A DNA stretch of 64,000 nt from Opitutia bacterium (GTDB taxonomy: Bacteria > Verrucomicrobiota > Verrucomicrobiae > Opitutales > Opitutaceae). Both the position numbers and the translations under genes were made by a program. Of this stretch, positions 45,335 to 59,809 are shown in pieces. Under the pieces are notes generated by a model that saw only the letters and a program-made list of their open reading frames with translations, was not told where the DNA came from and made no database searches. The stretch covers positions 1 to 64,000 of the forward strand of contig CANEVO010000003.1 in assembly GCA_947442255.1 (NCBI GenBank), in the 5' to 3' direction. Every line of letters starts with the position of its first letter. Positions within the stretch are counted from its first letter, which is position 1.

Positions 45335-46060
45335 GTGCCCGAGGCTCCGGAATACCCCCTTGCCAACCGCCTCCGTGAAACGGCCGTTGCGGAACGGCCG
45401 CAGGAGCGGCTGGAAAAATTCGGCGCCGGTGCCCTCAGCGATACGGAGTTGCTGGCGATGCTGCTGCGTAGCGGCACGCGCGGCCACGATGTCCTCACTC
45501 TCGCGACGCGACTGATCGGAGAAGCCGGCTCGCTCGCCGGCCTCATCGTCTGGCGGGCCGACGATTTCGAGAAATTGAAAGGGATCGGCCGGGTCAAGGC
45601 GCTCCAGCTGGTCACCGTCATGGAAGTCGCCCGACGCGTGGTGGGCCAGCAGACGGGCGAATCCCCGCTACTTAATCGCGCCGATCTCGTCACCGCTTAT
45701 TTCCAACCCGTCGTTTTCGGGCTCGAAGTCGAAAAATTCTGGGTACTCTGTCTCAACCGGAAGAACCGGCTTATCAAAAGGGTTGAGATCACCTCGGGCA
45801 CGGCGACTGCCGCCCTCGCCCATCCCCGCGAGGTATTTCGCGCCGCCATCCGCGAATCGGCTACCGCGGTCGTTTGCGTCCATAATCATCCCTCCGGAGA
45901 TCCCGCTCCCAGCGCCGCGGATCTCCAAGTAACCCGCCAGTTGCGCGAGGCGGCCCGGGCCGTAGACATCGAACTGCTCGACCACGTGATCGTCGGGCGC
46001 AGCGGGGCTGATCCCCTCGGCCGCGGCTGGTTCAGTTTCCGCGACGCCGGCATGCTCTGA
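45335..46060 (+). CDS. radC: DNA repair/JAB-domain protein RadC
   Basis: A 241-residue RadC protein: helix-hairpin-helix N-terminus (LEKFGAGALSDTELLAMLLR, then FEKLKGIGRVKALQLVTVME) and JAB/MPN domain with VCVHNHPSGDPAPSAADLQV, the H-x-H-P-S-G-D metal site, and LLDHVIVG. The start is GTG 45335. Its cellular role is unsettled in the literature. A plus-strand gene; its 3' side meets a remnant on the other strand. Confidence 0.93.
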   Translation: MPEAPEYPLANRLRETAVAERPQERLEKFGAGALSDTELLAMLLRSGTRGHDVLTLATRLIGEAGSLAGLIVWRADDFEKLKGIGRVKALQLVTVMEVARRVVGQQTGESPLLNRADLVTAYFQPVVFGLEVEKFWVLCLNRKNRLIKRVEITSGTATAALAHPREVFRAAIRESATAVVCVHNHPSGDPAPSAADLQVTRQLREAARAVDIELLDHVIVGRSGADPLGRGWFSFRDAGML

Positions 46061-46099
46061 CCGGCTGCGGCAGAACACCGACGCAGCGCAGTCCGGTCG

Positions 46100-46196
46100 T
46101 CATCCCGTGAACAGGCTCTCCAAGAGCAGCGCTCCGAGCACGACCGGCAGATGGAGAATCGAGGCGAGAAAGAGACGACGCGCTTCGCAATCACGT
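46100..46196 (-). pseudogene. C-terminal fragment of a protoheme IX farnesyltransferase (CtaB/CyoE)
   Basis: On the minus strand the sequence reads D-C-E-ARRLFLASILHLPVVLGALL, then LESLFTG and a stop at 46100-46102. This is the last helix of CyoE/CtaB, whose members end with (A)R(R/K)LF-x-x-S(I/L)L-(Y/H)LP-L. Upstream of 46196 the frame has no CyoE sequence, so only about 30 of some 300 residues remain. It ends exactly where the next, plus-strand, remnant begins. Confidence 0.6.
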
Positions 46197-46898
46197 GTCC
46201 CGCCGGCGGCGGCAAACCGCCAGGCCGGCCAACCGCTGGCTGCCGGCGCGGCTCAGTGGCGCGCGGGAACCGGCGTTCCGCCCCAACCGGGCCGACCCGC
46301 GCAAGCTCGCTCACGTCAACTTCGATCCACTCCGCCCCAAGCTTCTCACCGAGACCGCCGCGCAACTGCGATCCCAGCGATCGGCCGCCGCCCTCACAGG
46401 CGGCCACCGCGCCGCCACCTGCCTCGCCGGATTGCTGCTGACCGCCCTCACCCTCGCCGTGCTCCTGCCCGCCAGCGACGCCCCTTTCCGCAATCCCGCC
46501 GCCCCGGAGGCTGAATTTATATTCACGTTCCGCGCGAACGGCGATTGGCTGTCCGGCGCCGCCCTCGCCCTCCCCGATCCCGCCAACGACCAACGGCCGG
46601 TTCACATGCGCACCGCCCTGCCCGCCCAACGCACCCGCGCCCCGGTGACCGTACGGCTGGTGGTGGATGGTCGCCCCCAGAAACACGTCTTCCGGTCCAA
46701 AGGTTTCAAGTCCGACGGCTCTTCGGTCGGCAAACTGCGGGTACCGCTGACCTGGGTTCACATCACCTCACCGTCAGCGTCGCCACGAGAGTCGATGCCA
46801 CCACCACCCGAACGTGGTCCGGGGAGGTCGAAGCCCGGCTCCGCCGGTTGACCGTCCTGTCCTACGAACCCGGACACGGGTTTCAGTTTGAGCCGTGA
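46195..46898 (+). pseudogene. Membrane-anchored protein of unknown function, frameshifted and perhaps 5'-truncated
   Basis: From a GTG at 46195: a basic Arg-rich N-terminus, one membrane helix (ATCLAGLLLTALTLAVLLPA, about 79-98) and a periplasmic beta-rich domain (EAEFIFTFRANGDWL, then RPVHMRTALPAQRTRAPVTV, VDGRPQKHVFRSKGFKSDGS, KLRVPLT). Near 46750 a one-base shift is needed. The next frame reads GSHHLTVSVATRV and ends LTVLSYEPGHGFQFEP at 46896-46898. No family is recognised. The open region starts at the edge of the CyoE fragment and has no natural-looking start, so its 5' end may have been lost together with the 5' end of cyoE. Confidence 0.45.
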
Positions 46899-46942
46899 CG
46901 GAGGCGAGCAGAGCTCGAAATCCAGCCCGCCAGGCCGGAATT

Positions 46943-47028
<86 letters not shown>

Positions 47029-47127
47029 AGACAAAAGAGGGCGCAAAGTCACGACTCGGACCGCCAACGGCAAGGTTTTTTTCACACTCCGCCGCCCGCA
47101 GCCACACTTCTTTCCTGAACCTGTCGG

Positions 47128-47898
47128 CTACTTGATCGCCACCGCGGCGTTGACCAATTCGACGAAGCTGCGGGCCTCCAGGCTGGCGCCGCCGATCAGG
47201 CCGCCGTCGATGTCTTTTTGCGCGAGCAGCTCGGGCGCGTTGGAGGGCTTCATCGAGCCGCCGTAAAGGATGCGAAGCTTTTGCGCCACCGGCTCGGTGA
47301 ACAGCTTGGTGAGCAGGCCGCGAATGAACGCGTGCACTTCCTGCGCCTGCTCGGTCGTCGCGACCTTGCCGGTGCCGATCGCCCAAACGGGCTCGTAGGC
47401 GATCACCACGCTCGGCGCGAGCTCCCGACTCACGCCCTCCAGCCCCGCCTCGAGCTGCGTCTGCACCACCTTGAGCGTGGCACCCGACTCCCGTTCGGCG
47501 AGGGTTTCACCCACGCACAGGATCGGCCGCAACTGGTTTTTCAACGCGGCGAGGACCTTCTTGTTGATCGCCTCGTCCTTTTCGCCGAAGTAACTCCGCC
47601 GCTCGCTGTGGCCGAGGATGACATGCGTCGCAAAGAGCGCGCGCAGCATCGCCGCGGAAATCTCTCCGGTGAACGCGCCGCTCGCCTCGTGATGCATGTT
47701 TTGCGCACCGAGCTTCACGTTCGAACCCTCCAGCGCCCTGCCGGCGGCCTCAAGACCCGTGAAGGGCGGGCACACCACGATGTCGACGTCCGCGACCTTG
47801 CCGACCGCGGCGACGATTTCCGTGACCAGCGCCGCGCCATCCGCGGGCGTCTTGTTCATCTTCCAGTTGCCGGCGATCAGTTTTTTTCGAGTGCTCAT
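47128..47898 (-). CDS. tpiA: Triosephosphate isomerase
   Basis: Interconverts dihydroxyacetone phosphate and glyceraldehyde-3-phosphate. 256 residues. It has AGNWKMNK (active Lys), GHSERRSYFGE (His electrophile), AYEPVWAIGTGK (base Glu) and YGGSMKPSN phosphate loop. ATG 47898 matches the family start. It is the last protein gene of the gap-pgk-tpiA run on the minus strand, 76 bases after pgk. Confidence 0.97.
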   Translation of the reverse strand: MSTRKKLIAGNWKMNKTPADGAALVTEIVAAVGKVADVDIVVCPPFTGLEAAGRALEGSNVKLGAQNMHHEASGAFTGEISAAMLRALFATHVILGHSERRSYFGEKDEAINKKVLAALKNQLRPILCVGETLAERESGATLKVVQTQLEAGLEGVSRELAPSVVIAYEPVWAIGTGKVATTEQAQEVHAFIRGLLTKLFTEPVAQKLRILYGGSMKPSNAPELLAQKDIDGGLIGGASLEARSFVELVNAAVAIK

Positions 47899-47974
47899 GG
47901 GATGGGAAACAGTGAGGGATGAAGTGCGCGCCGGTCGTGCCTGGAACACGCCACCGGCGCTGGCGCGGAACGGA

Positions 47975-49237
47975 TCAGCTTTCGAGGAAGACCACGCCGG
48001 GAAGCACCTTGCCCTCGAGGAATTCGAGGCTGGCGCCGCCGCCGGTCGAGCAGTGGGTGACCTTGTCGGCCACCTTAAATTTTTTCGCCGCCGTGGCCGT
48101 GTCGCCGCCGCCGACGACCGTCGTGGCGCCCTGCGCGGTCGCTTCGGCGATCGCCTCGGCCATCGCCTTGGTCGCCCCGGCGAACTTCTCGAATTCGAAC
48201 ACGCCGGCCGGACCGTTCCAGACGATGGTCTTCGAAGCCAGGATGGCCTGGCGGTAGAGCTCGGTCGACTTGGGCCCGGCATCGAGGCCTTCCCAACCGT
48301 CGGGAATGCCGCTCTCCAGCGTCGCCGGCTGCGTGTTCGCATCGGGCGCAAACTTGTCCGCCGCGATGAAATCGATCGGGAAAATCAGCTCGACGCCGCG
48401 CGCCTTCGCCTTCGCCTCGAGTTCGCCGACGATCTTGGCGCCCTCGGCGTCGAACAGGCTGCCGCCAATTTTCATGCCGCGAAGCTGCTTGTGAAACGTG
48501 TAGGCCATGCCGCCGCCGATGATGATCTTGTCGGCTTTCTCGATGAGATTTTTGATCAGCGGGATCTTGTCCGCGATCTTGGCCCCGCCGAGAATGGCCA
48601 GCAGCGGGCGGTCCGGCGTCTCCAGCACCTTGGCGAACGCCTTGAGTTCGGCCTCCATCAGGAAACCGGCGGCCTTCTGCGGGAGATTGACGCCGACGAT
48701 CGACGAGTGCGGACGGTGGGCGGTGCCGAAGGCGTCGTTCACGTAAACATCGCCGAGCTTCGACAGCGAGGCGCGGAAGGCGGCTTCCTTGGCGGGATCG
48801 GCCTTGAGCTTGGTTTCCGAACCGTCGGCGTTCTTGATCTTCACCTTGCCCTCTTCCTCGATGTGGAAGCGGAGATTTTCGAGCAGCACGACATCGCCCG
48901 CTTTCAGCTGGCCGGGCGCACAGGCGGCCTCGACCGCCGGGCCGGCGCAGTCGTCGAGAAAGATAACTTTCCGGCCAAGAAGTTTTTCGAGTTCGACCGC
49001 GACCGGCCGCAGCGAAAATTTTGCCGTCTTCTGCCCGTCGGGCCGGCCGAGGTGCGACATCAGCACGACCGACGCGCCCTTTTCGAGCGCGTACTTGATC
49101 GAGGGCAGCGCGGCGGCGATACGCTGGGTGTTGGTGATGGTGCCCGTGATCTTGTCCTGGGGGACATTGAAATCCACGCGCATCAGCACGCGTTTGCCGG
49201 TCAAATCGAGGTCTCGGATGCTTTTGAACTTGGCCAT
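47975..49237 (-). CDS. pgk: Phosphoglycerate kinase
   Basis: Transfers phosphate from 1,3-bisphosphoglycerate to ADP. 420 residues; has [43 protein letters not shown] and [12 protein letters not shown] with the C-terminal glycine-rich nucleotide loop ([13 protein letters not shown]). Start and length are normal. The gap gene lies upstream, separated by a 97-base spacer that carries a nested palindrome. Confidence 0.97.
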   Translation of the reverse strand: MAKFKSIRDLDLTGKRVLMRVDFNVPQDKITGTITNTQRIAAALPSIKYALEKGASVVLMSHLGRPDGQKTAKFSLRPVAVELEKLLGRKVIFLDDCAGPAVEAACAPGQLKAGDVVLLENLRFHIEEEGKVKIKNADGSETKLKADPAKEAAFRASLSKLGDVYVNDAFGTAHRPHSSIVGVNLPQKAAGFLMEAELKAFAKVLETPDRPLLAILGGAKIADKIPLIKNLIEKADKIIIGGGMAYTFHKQLRGMKIGGSLFDAEGAKIVGELEAKAKARGVELIFPIDFIAADKFAPDANTQPATLESGIPDGWEGLDAGPKSTELYRQAILASKTIVWNGPAGVFEFEKFAGATKAMAEAIAEATAQGATTVVGGGDTATAAKKFKVADKVTHCSTGGGASLEFLEGKVLPGVVFLES

Positions 49238-49251
49238 GGAGGGAAAAAACG

Positions 49252-49314
49252 GCCGCGGATTACGCGAATGGACGCGGATGAAAAATATCCACGGTCATCC
49301 GCGCGATCCGCGGC
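49252..49314. repeat. Nested palindromic repeat, copy 1
   Basis: Outer arms GCCGCGGAT (49252-49260) and ATCCGCGGC (49306-49314), inner arms GCGGATG (49274-49280) and CATCCGC (49296-49302), with an AT-rich centre. Lies between the gap stop and the pgk start. Built of the same CCGCGGA-type words as the element at 60475-60545. Confidence 0.6.
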
Positions 49315-49334
49315 AAGGTTCAGGGAGGGAGGAC

Positions 49335-53029
<3,695 letters not shown>

Positions 53030-53130
53030 TTCCGAGGCGGCGCCGGCGACAAGCGGGAACTCGCGTTCGGATCGCGCCGGGACACGGTTCGTTTGACAAG
53101 GTGCGGCACGGGAGCGTGGGTTGTCATCCC

Positions 53131-54219
53131 GTGTCCGCGAAAGAAAAGATCCTCGTCGCCATGTCCGGCGGAGTCGACAGCTCCGTCGCCGCGCTGCTGC
53201 TCAAGGACCAAGGCTACCCACTGGTTGGCGTCTACATGAAGAACTGGATCAACGAGGACAACCTCGTCGGCCACTGCCCCTGGATGCAGGACATCGACGA
53301 CGCCCGGACGGTGTGCGAAAAGCTCGGGATCGAGTTTCGCGTGGTTAACTTGATGCAGGAATATCGCGAAAAAATCGTTGGTTACCTGCTGGACGGCTAC
53401 GCCCGCGGTCTGACGCCAAATCCCGACATCATGTGCAATCGGGAGATCAAGTTCGGCGTCTTTCGCGCCTGGGCCCGGGATCATGGCTTCGACGCGGTTG
53501 CCACGGGGCACTATGCCCGGCGCATCGCCGCCGGCGACGGGGCGCCCGAATATCAGATACTCGAGGGCGCCGACAAAAACAAGGACCAGTCCTACTTCCT
53601 CGCGCTGCTGAACCAGGCCCAAGTGCGTGACGCCCGGTTTCCCATCGGCCATCTGCCGAAACCGGACCTGCGGTCCCTCGCCCGCCAGGCCGGGCTCCCG
53701 ACCGCCGACAAAAAAGACAGCCAGGGCATCTGCTTCATCGGCGAGGTGAAGATGCAGGATTTTCTCCGTGCCTATGTCCCCGACGCGCCCGGCCCGATCG
53801 TTCGGGCCACGGATGGCCGGGAACTGGGAACCCATCGCGGGCTGCATTTCTACACGCTGGGCCAGCGCAAGGGCATCGGCGTCCCGTCGAACACCGATCA
53901 CGCGGCCTATGTCGTCGTCGGCAAACGTGCCGCGGACCGCGCCCTCCTCGTCGCCTTCGACCACCCCGACGCACCCGGTCTTTTTCAACGCGAAGTGCGC
54001 GTCCACTCGCTGAGCTGGATCGGCGAACCAATCTCTACCGCGTGCGCGCTCGAGGGTCGCGTGCGCTATCGCGATCCGCGCGTGCCCATCGAGTTTTTTC
54101 CCGAAGCGGGCGCGACCGCCCGCATCGTGTTCCGCGGGCCGCAACGCGGCCTCGCGAGCGGGCAGATTCTCGCGTTCTACGACGGCGAACGCCTGCTCGG
54201 CGGGGGTGTTTACGTGTGA
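53131..54219 (+). CDS. mnmA: tRNA-specific 2-thiouridylase
   Basis: Thiolates U34 of tRNA-Lys, -Glu and -Gln. 362 residues from GTG 53131. PP-loop [15 protein letters not shown] (about 11-25), catalytic Cys in [12 protein letters not shown] and the second in [26 protein letters not shown] near residue 240. The frame opens at GTG 53101, but the family start fits 53131. Divergent from the GH13 gene. Confidence 0.95.
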   Translation: MSAKEKILVAMSGGVDSSVAALLLKDQGYPLVGVYMKNWINEDNLVGHCPWMQDIDDARTVCEKLGIEFRVVNLMQEYREKIVGYLLDGYARGLTPNPDIMCNREIKFGVFRAWARDHGFDAVATGHYARRIAAGDGAPEYQILEGADKNKDQSYFLALLNQAQVRDARFPIGHLPKPDLRSLARQAGLPTADKKDSQGICFIGEVKMQDFLRAYVPDAPGPIVRATDGRELGTHRGLHFYTLGQRKGIGVPSNTDHAAYVVVGKRAADRALLVAFDHPDAPGLFQREVRVHSLSWIGEPISTACALEGRVRYRDPRVPIEFFPEAGATARIVFRGPQRGLASGQILAFYDGERLLGGGVYV

Positions 54220-54243
54220 GCGCAACCCGGCTCGAATAACCGG

Positions 54244-54905
54244 ATGGCGGTATTTCGTCTCTTTTCCGCGCTTAGCCGGCCCGCCGATCGCGCGTCGCTC
54301 AAGCCGGATTTGTCGCGCGGGATCCGCGCAATGGTGGCGTTCATGGTGCCGCTGCTCCTCGCGGCCCAGAACATCGCGATAGTCGACGTACGCGGCGACT
54401 ACCGGTTGCGCCCTGGCGCGGTTGGCGGCCATCTTTTTCTGGCCGGTCTGGGAGCGCGAATGCTTCCCGCCGTTCCTCGCCGCGGCGCTGCGCGCCAACC
54501 GCGACTACCTGCGCGAACTTGCCGGCCGGTTGGCGCAGGGCGGCAGTTACGACGCCGGAGCCGTCGCCGCCAAGCGGCACGCCGAGGCCAGCAACAGCAC
54601 TCTTTTCTCCTCGCTCCAACGCATGAGCGGAGACCCGAAGGCGGAGCAAGCCGGTCTTGCGCAGGCCGCCACCCTCGCGAACGGCAAACCGCGGCTCACG
54701 CGCGGACTGAACCTCCTCGCGCTCCACCTCACGCCCGGCAAACCGCTCGAGCGGCAGGAGCTGGACGATTTCGTGCAACTTGCCGCCGGCGCCCTCGCCG
54801 CCCTGGCCGACAGCGCCGAGCGCGGCGACGGAGTTGAGCGCGATGCTGCTCGTCACGCTGGAGTCCGCGCCCGCGCGCAATGCCGACGCGCCCGCCGCCG
54901 CCTGA
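54244..54905 (+). pseudogene. Remnant of a FUSC/aromatic-acid-exporter-like membrane protein
   Basis: The N-terminal piece (MAVFRLFSALSRPADRASLK, then SRGIRAMVAFMVPLLLAA) is a plausible start of a FUSC-family transporter. Near 54380-54420 the frame changes and the sequence resumes with AAIFFWPVWERECFPPFLAA and LRANRDYLRELAGRLA, a stretch that in full proteins lies after several hundred residues. Near 54830 the frame changes again to SAMLLVTLESAPARNADAPA, with a stop at 54903-54905. Most of the transporter is missing (full members are about 650-750 residues), so this is a decayed gene with an internal deletion. Confidence 0.65.
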
Positions 54906-54913
54906 GCGAAAGG

Positions 54914-55549
54914 TTATTTCACCGACGCGAGCACGAGGCTCCCGGCAAACGCCAGGAAAACCACGCCCAGCGCCCGATCGAGCCAGTGGCCGTGGCGCAA
55001 GTATCCCCGGCGCACGTCGTCGCGGGTGAAAAAAACCGACACGAGCGAGAACCACCCCATCGTCGCCAGCGACATCCACAGGCCGTAGCCGGCCTGGATC
55101 AGTTTCGGCGTCTGCGAGCTCACCACGAGGGCGAACAGCGAGATGAAGAACAGCGTGGCCTTGGGGTTGAGCGCATTCGTGAGGAATCCCGTCACAAACG
55201 CACCGTGCGTGCTCGGCACTTCGGCCCCTCCTTCGGTCGTCAGCGTCGCCGCCACCCGGGGCTTCGCCCGCAACGCCTGCACGCCGAGCCCCGCGATGTA
55301 GGCCGCACCGGCATATTTCACCCCGTTGAACCAAAGCTCGGAATCGCGGATCAGCAGGCCGAGACCCAGCAGCGAATAGGTCACTTGCAGCACGATGCCC
55401 GCGCCAATCCCGACGCTCGTCCAAAGGGCCGTGCGCCGTCCGTGTACCAGGCTCTGCCGGAGCACGAGCGTAAAATCCGGCCCGGGACTCGCCACCGCCA
55501 GCAGATGGGCCAACGCGACCTGGGAAAGCTCTCCCCAATAATCGTGCAT
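54914..55549 (-). CDS. LysE/RhtB-family amino-acid exporter
   Basis: A 211-residue inner-membrane exporter with six hydrophobic helices. The motif LAVASPGPDFTLVLRQSLVH (about 17-36) is the LysE/RhtB signature. NALNPKATLFFISLFALVVS also fits. The substrate could be an amino acid or a related metabolite. It begins 11 bases after the TPR lipoprotein gene on the same strand. Confidence 0.88.
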   Translation of the reverse strand: MHDYWGELSQVALAHLLAVASPGPDFTLVLRQSLVHGRRTALWTSVGIGAGIVLQVTYSLLGLGLLIRDSELWFNGVKYAGAAYIAGLGVQALRAKPRVAATLTTEGGAEVPSTHGAFVTGFLTNALNPKATLFFISLFALVVSSQTPKLIQAGYGLWMSLATMGWFSLVSVFFTRDDVRRGYLRHGHWLDRALGVVFLAFAGSLVLASVK

Positions 55550-55560
55550 CGGCTCCGGCG

Positions 55561-56067
55561 CTAGAACGCCACGTCCTTGAATTTCGGATCCGCCAGCAGG
55601 CGCTCGAGCTTCCTGCCCTCGGCGAACATCCGCACGCTGCGATTGGCCGGGAAACGCGCCGGCAGTTTATCGGCCAGCTCCCGGGCCTCCTTCACCCGGC
55701 CAAGTAGGGCGAGCACCGTCACCTGTTGCAGCACCGGCTCGGCATCGGTCTTGTTTTTCGCGGCTGCGTCTTCGTAGGCCGTGAGGGCCTGCTTGTAAGC
55801 CGTCCGGGCCGCATCCCGCTGCCCAAGCTTCATCCGGACCGAACCAAGACTCACCCAGGAGTCGCCCGCGTCGGGACAAAGGGCGGTGGCCTTGGCTAGC
55901 AGGCCATCCGCTCGCGCCAGATCCCGCAGCGTCAGGGCAAACTGCGCCTCGCTCAACAGGCTGGCCGCCTCCTTGCGCTGCAGGGAGGTGATTTCACGTT
56001 TCTTCCCGCAGCCCGCTTCCAGGAGGAGCAGGACAGCGACCGCGATCGAGATCGGAAGGGATTTCAT
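55561..56067 (-). CDS. TPR-repeat lipoprotein
   Basis: 168 residues from ATG 56067 (MKSLPISIAVAVLLLLEAGC). The hydrophobic stretch ends EAGCGKK, a loose lipobox (Glu at -3 is atypical). The rest is helical TPR-like: SLLSEAQFALTLRDLARADG, LGSVRMKLGQRDAARTAYKQ, LALLGRVKEARELADKLPA. Such proteins act as scaffolds; function unknown. The frame opens up to 56139, but Met 56067 before the signal peptide is the better start. The LysE-type gene follows it. Confidence 0.75.
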   Translation of the reverse strand: MKSLPISIAVAVLLLLEAGCGKKREITSLQRKEAASLLSEAQFALTLRDLARADGLLAKATALCPDAGDSWVSLGSVRMKLGQRDAARTAYKQALTAYEDAAAKNKTDAEPVLQQVTVLALLGRVKEARELADKLPARFPANRSVRMFAEGRKLERLLADPKFKDVAF

Positions 56068-56195
56068 GAACGGGAAAGGCGCGCCATTCACAGGGGGCCA
56101 CCGCCGCGTGGCAACCGCATCCGCAACGCGAAAACCCATTTCGACCCGGCGGGATCGTCCCCGGACAAGCCAAAAAACCGCCCCGGCGACCGGAC

Positions 56196-57908
56196 TCAGG
56201 TCATATCCGGCGGCACCGTGGAAATCGCTTCCTCAATCGTGGCCAGGCCTTCCTTTACTTTCAGCAAACTGTCCTGGTGGAGCGTCTTCATGCCCGCGCG
56301 CATCGCGATTTTTTTCAATTCGGAAGACTCCATCTCCTTGTTGATCGCCTCGGCGAGTTCCTCGTTCGTCACCATCAACTCGTGAATGCCCACGCGGCCT
56401 TTGTAGCCGCTGCCGCCGCACTTCGGACACCCTTTCGGGTTGTGTTTGAAGATCTGGCCGCTCCCGCCGATCGCCTTCTCCATGATCTCCTTTTCCCGGC
56501 CCTCCGGCGTGTAGGGCATCCGGCACTGCTTGCAAACCCGGCGCATAAGGCGTTGCGCGCAGACGCAGAGCAGCGAGGACGAGATCATGAAGGGCTCCAC
56601 GCCCATGTCCACGAGCCGGGCCACCGTGCCGGGCGCGTCGTTGGTGTGCAGCGTCGAGATCAGCAAGTGACCCGTAAGCGCGGCCTCGACTGCGATGCCG
56701 GCGGTTTCCTTGTCGCGAATTTCGCCGACCAGAATGATGTCGGGGTCCTGCCGGAGAAAAGCGCGCAGCGCCGAGGCAAACGTCAGCCCGATCTGGCGGT
56801 GCATCTGCATCTGGTTCAGGCCCGGCAGCGTATACTCGATCGGATCCTCGGCCGTCCGGATGACGATGTCCGGCGTGTTGATTTCGTTCAGCGCGGAGTA
56901 AAGCGTCATCGACTTGCCGGAGCCCGTCGGCCCGCAATGCAAGATCATGCCGTAGGGCTGGCGGATGCAGTCGCGATAGCGCGAAAGATTTTCCTCCGAA
57001 AAACCCAGCGCCGGCAGGGGCAGCGTAGATTTTTGCTTGTCGAGGATACGCATCACCACGCCTTCGCCATGGTTGAGCGGCGCCGTCGACACGCACAAAT
57101 CGAGGTCGAGGTTCTTCTTGGTGTACTGCTTGAAAACGATGCGTCCGTCCTGCGGCAACCGGCGTTCCGAGATGTCGAGGTTGCACATGATCTTCAGGCG
57201 GGCGACGAGCGCCGGCCCGACCTTCTTCGGCAGCCGGAGATTCTCGTGGCAGACGCCGTCGATCCGGTTGCGGACGATGACCTCCTTTTCCTGCGGCTCC
57301 ACGTGAATGTCGCTCGTGCCGGAAAAATACGCGTCCTCGATGATGCGGTTGGCCAGCTGGATGATCGGGCCGGATTCCTCGCTGACATCGTCGTCCTTCA
57401 GCTCGACCTCGCCCTCGCCGCCATACTCGGCGCCGATCTGCATGACCACGTCGTCGAAGCCCGACGAGCGGTCCTGCCCCTTGGTAAACTTGTCCCTGAT
57501 GTCCTTTTCCCGCGCCAGCAGGCGGACCACCGTCTTCCCGGTCATCTCCTGGATCTTCGTCGGGAGCGTGACTTCGAAGGGATTCGCGAACGCGACGAGC
57601 AGCATGTCGCCCACCTGGCCGACGGGCAGCACGAGATTCTCCTGACAGAACTTCTGGGGGATACGCTCGAAGGTCTGCGGCGAAACGCGATAATGGGCGA
57701 CGTTAAACGGCGAAAGGTTCAAGGCCCGCGCCTTGGCCACGAGACACTGAAACGCGGTGACCTTGAATTCCTCCTGCAGCAACTTGTCGAGCGCATCGCC
57801 ACTCAGGTCATCCGGCCGGCCAGCCAGCGCCGTACGTTGCTCGGCGTCGAGCCGGCCCATTTCGACGAGGCGCGAGACGATCTGGAGCTGAATTTTACCG
57901 AGCGGCAT
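56196..57908 (-). CDS. GspE/PilB-type secretion or pilus ATPase
   Basis: A 570-residue hexameric ATPase of type II secretion or type IV pilus assembly. An N-terminal MshEN-like domain (about 1-170; [23 protein letters not shown] region) precedes the motor. Walker A is [16 protein letters not shown], the Asp box [17 protein letters not shown], Walker [16 protein letters not shown], His box [20 protein letters not shown], and a four-Cys zinc motif CKQC...CPKC (about 450-500). All catalytic motifs are intact. The preceding gene, ending 3 bases upstream, encodes a partner with a GspE-N-like domain interrupted by an amber codon. The other machine genes are not in view. Confidence 0.92.
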   Translation of the reverse strand: MPLGKIQLQIVSRLVEMGRLDAEQRTALAGRPDDLSGDALDKLLQEEFKVTAFQCLVAKARALNLSPFNVAHYRVSPQTFERIPQKFCQENLVLPVGQVGDMLLVAFANPFEVTLPTKIQEMTGKTVVRLLAREKDIRDKFTKGQDRSSGFDDVVMQIGAEYGGEGEVELKDDDVSEESGPIIQLANRIIEDAYFSGTSDIHVEPQEKEVIVRNRIDGVCHENLRLPKKVGPALVARLKIMCNLDISERRLPQDGRIVFKQYTKKNLDLDLCVSTAPLNHGEGVVMRILDKQKSTLPLPALGFSEENLSRYRDCIRQPYGMILHCGPTGSGKSMTLYSALNEINTPDIVIRTAEDPIEYTLPGLNQMQMHRQIGLTFASALRAFLRQDPDIILVGEIRDKETAGIAVEAALTGHLLISTLHTNDAPGTVARLVDMGVEPFMISSSLLCVCAQRLMRRVCKQCRMPYTPEGREKEIMEKAIGGSGQIFKHNPKGCPKCGGSGYKGRVGIHELMVTNEELAEAINKEMESSELKKIAMRAGMKTLHQDSLLKVKEGLATIEEAISTVPPDMT

Positions 57909-57911
57909 ACC

Positions 57912-58457
57912 TTACTTGGCGCCGGCGACCGCCGGGACCGGCGCGGCGTGGTTGGCCGCGGGCGCTCCGGCCGGGGCGCTGTTGGCGTGTTTTTCCAGAT
58001 AGTCGGCAATCGATTCCAAGGTCGTGCCAAACCAGAGGATGGGCCCACCCAGCTGTTTTTCCCAAAAGAGCTTCACCGCCGGGCTCAGGTAATAGGCCGT
58101 CGCGACGAAGGAAAACTCCTCCTCCTTGTCGAAAGGGATCGACCACGTGGCCCAGCACGCCCCCGGGTCGAGGAGCTTCTTCACGTCGTCGGGCACCTCG
58201 TAGTCGCGCAAATCGACCAAGCCGACGCCCTCCGCTTCCACGATGTGGTGCAACACATCGTCCTCCTTCAACACCTTCATATCGTAGGCGAGAATGCCCA
58301 GGATGGTGCTCTGCCGCGGCTGGTCCATCGCCACCAGCTCGATCAGCTTCTAGTTCGCCATCTCGAGGTCCTCGATCTTCACCAGATTGTGCTCCACCAA
58401 CGACGCGCCGAGCAGGCGGTTGGCGCGCATCATGAGGGGACGATGTTCCTTGGACAT
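57912..58457 (-). pseudogene. GspE-N-like partner protein interrupted by an amber codon
   Basis: Starts MSKEHRPLMMRANRLLGASL at 58457 and reads to ...EDLEMAN, then TAG (58350-58352, codon 36), then KLIELVAMDQPRQSTILGIL to the stop at 57912. Both sides are one continuous domain resembling the GspE N-terminal (MshEN-type) fold, so the stop splits an otherwise intact frame of 181 codons. The codon is a one-base change from GAG (Glu), as the context MAN-E-KLIELV suggests. A restart at GTG 58334 or ATG 58328 would give a 140-residue protein. The C-terminus is rich in Ala/Pro. The gene starts 17 bases after obg and ends 3 bases before gspE, so it belongs to the same operon. Confidence 0.7.
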
Positions 58458-58474
58458 GCGAAGGGAAAATTGGC

Positions 58475-59584
<1,110 letters not shown>

Positions 59585-59668
59585 TTAATGTCGGAAATCC
59601 GGAGCGGCGGCGACATAAGTGCAATGAGCATGCGTGACGAAGAACTGCTTAACCGCCGCCCGATTTCC

Positions 59669-59687
59669 CGCTCGCGATAAGCGAGCG
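59669..59687. repeat. Short hairpin
   Basis: A perfect 7-bp stem CGCTCGC/GCGAGCG with a GATAA loop, between obg and msrA. Confidence 0.35.
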
Positions 59688-59730
59688 CCAATGAGTGAAA
59701 CGGAGCCGATGAGGCGAAGAGCACTGATAA

Positions 59731-59752
59731 GATTTCGCCCGTTGGCGAAATC
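59731..59752. terminator. Hairpin, possible terminator of msrA
   Basis: A perfect 9-bp stem GATTTCGCC/GGCGAAATC with a CGTT loop, 57 bases beyond the minus-strand msrA stop. No T-run follows. Could also be part of the obg leader, since obg starts 215 bases further on. Confidence 0.35.
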
Positions 59753-59809
59753 CCATGAGCGGTTCCCTTGCTCCGGCAGTCCGCCTCTGCTTGTCCCTGA
59801 TTCGTTCGC

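Noticed and set aside
54422..55564. 380-codon plus-strand frame crossing the FUSC remnant and the LysE gene
   Set aside because: Only its first part fits the FUSC family. The rest is antisense to the exporter gene.
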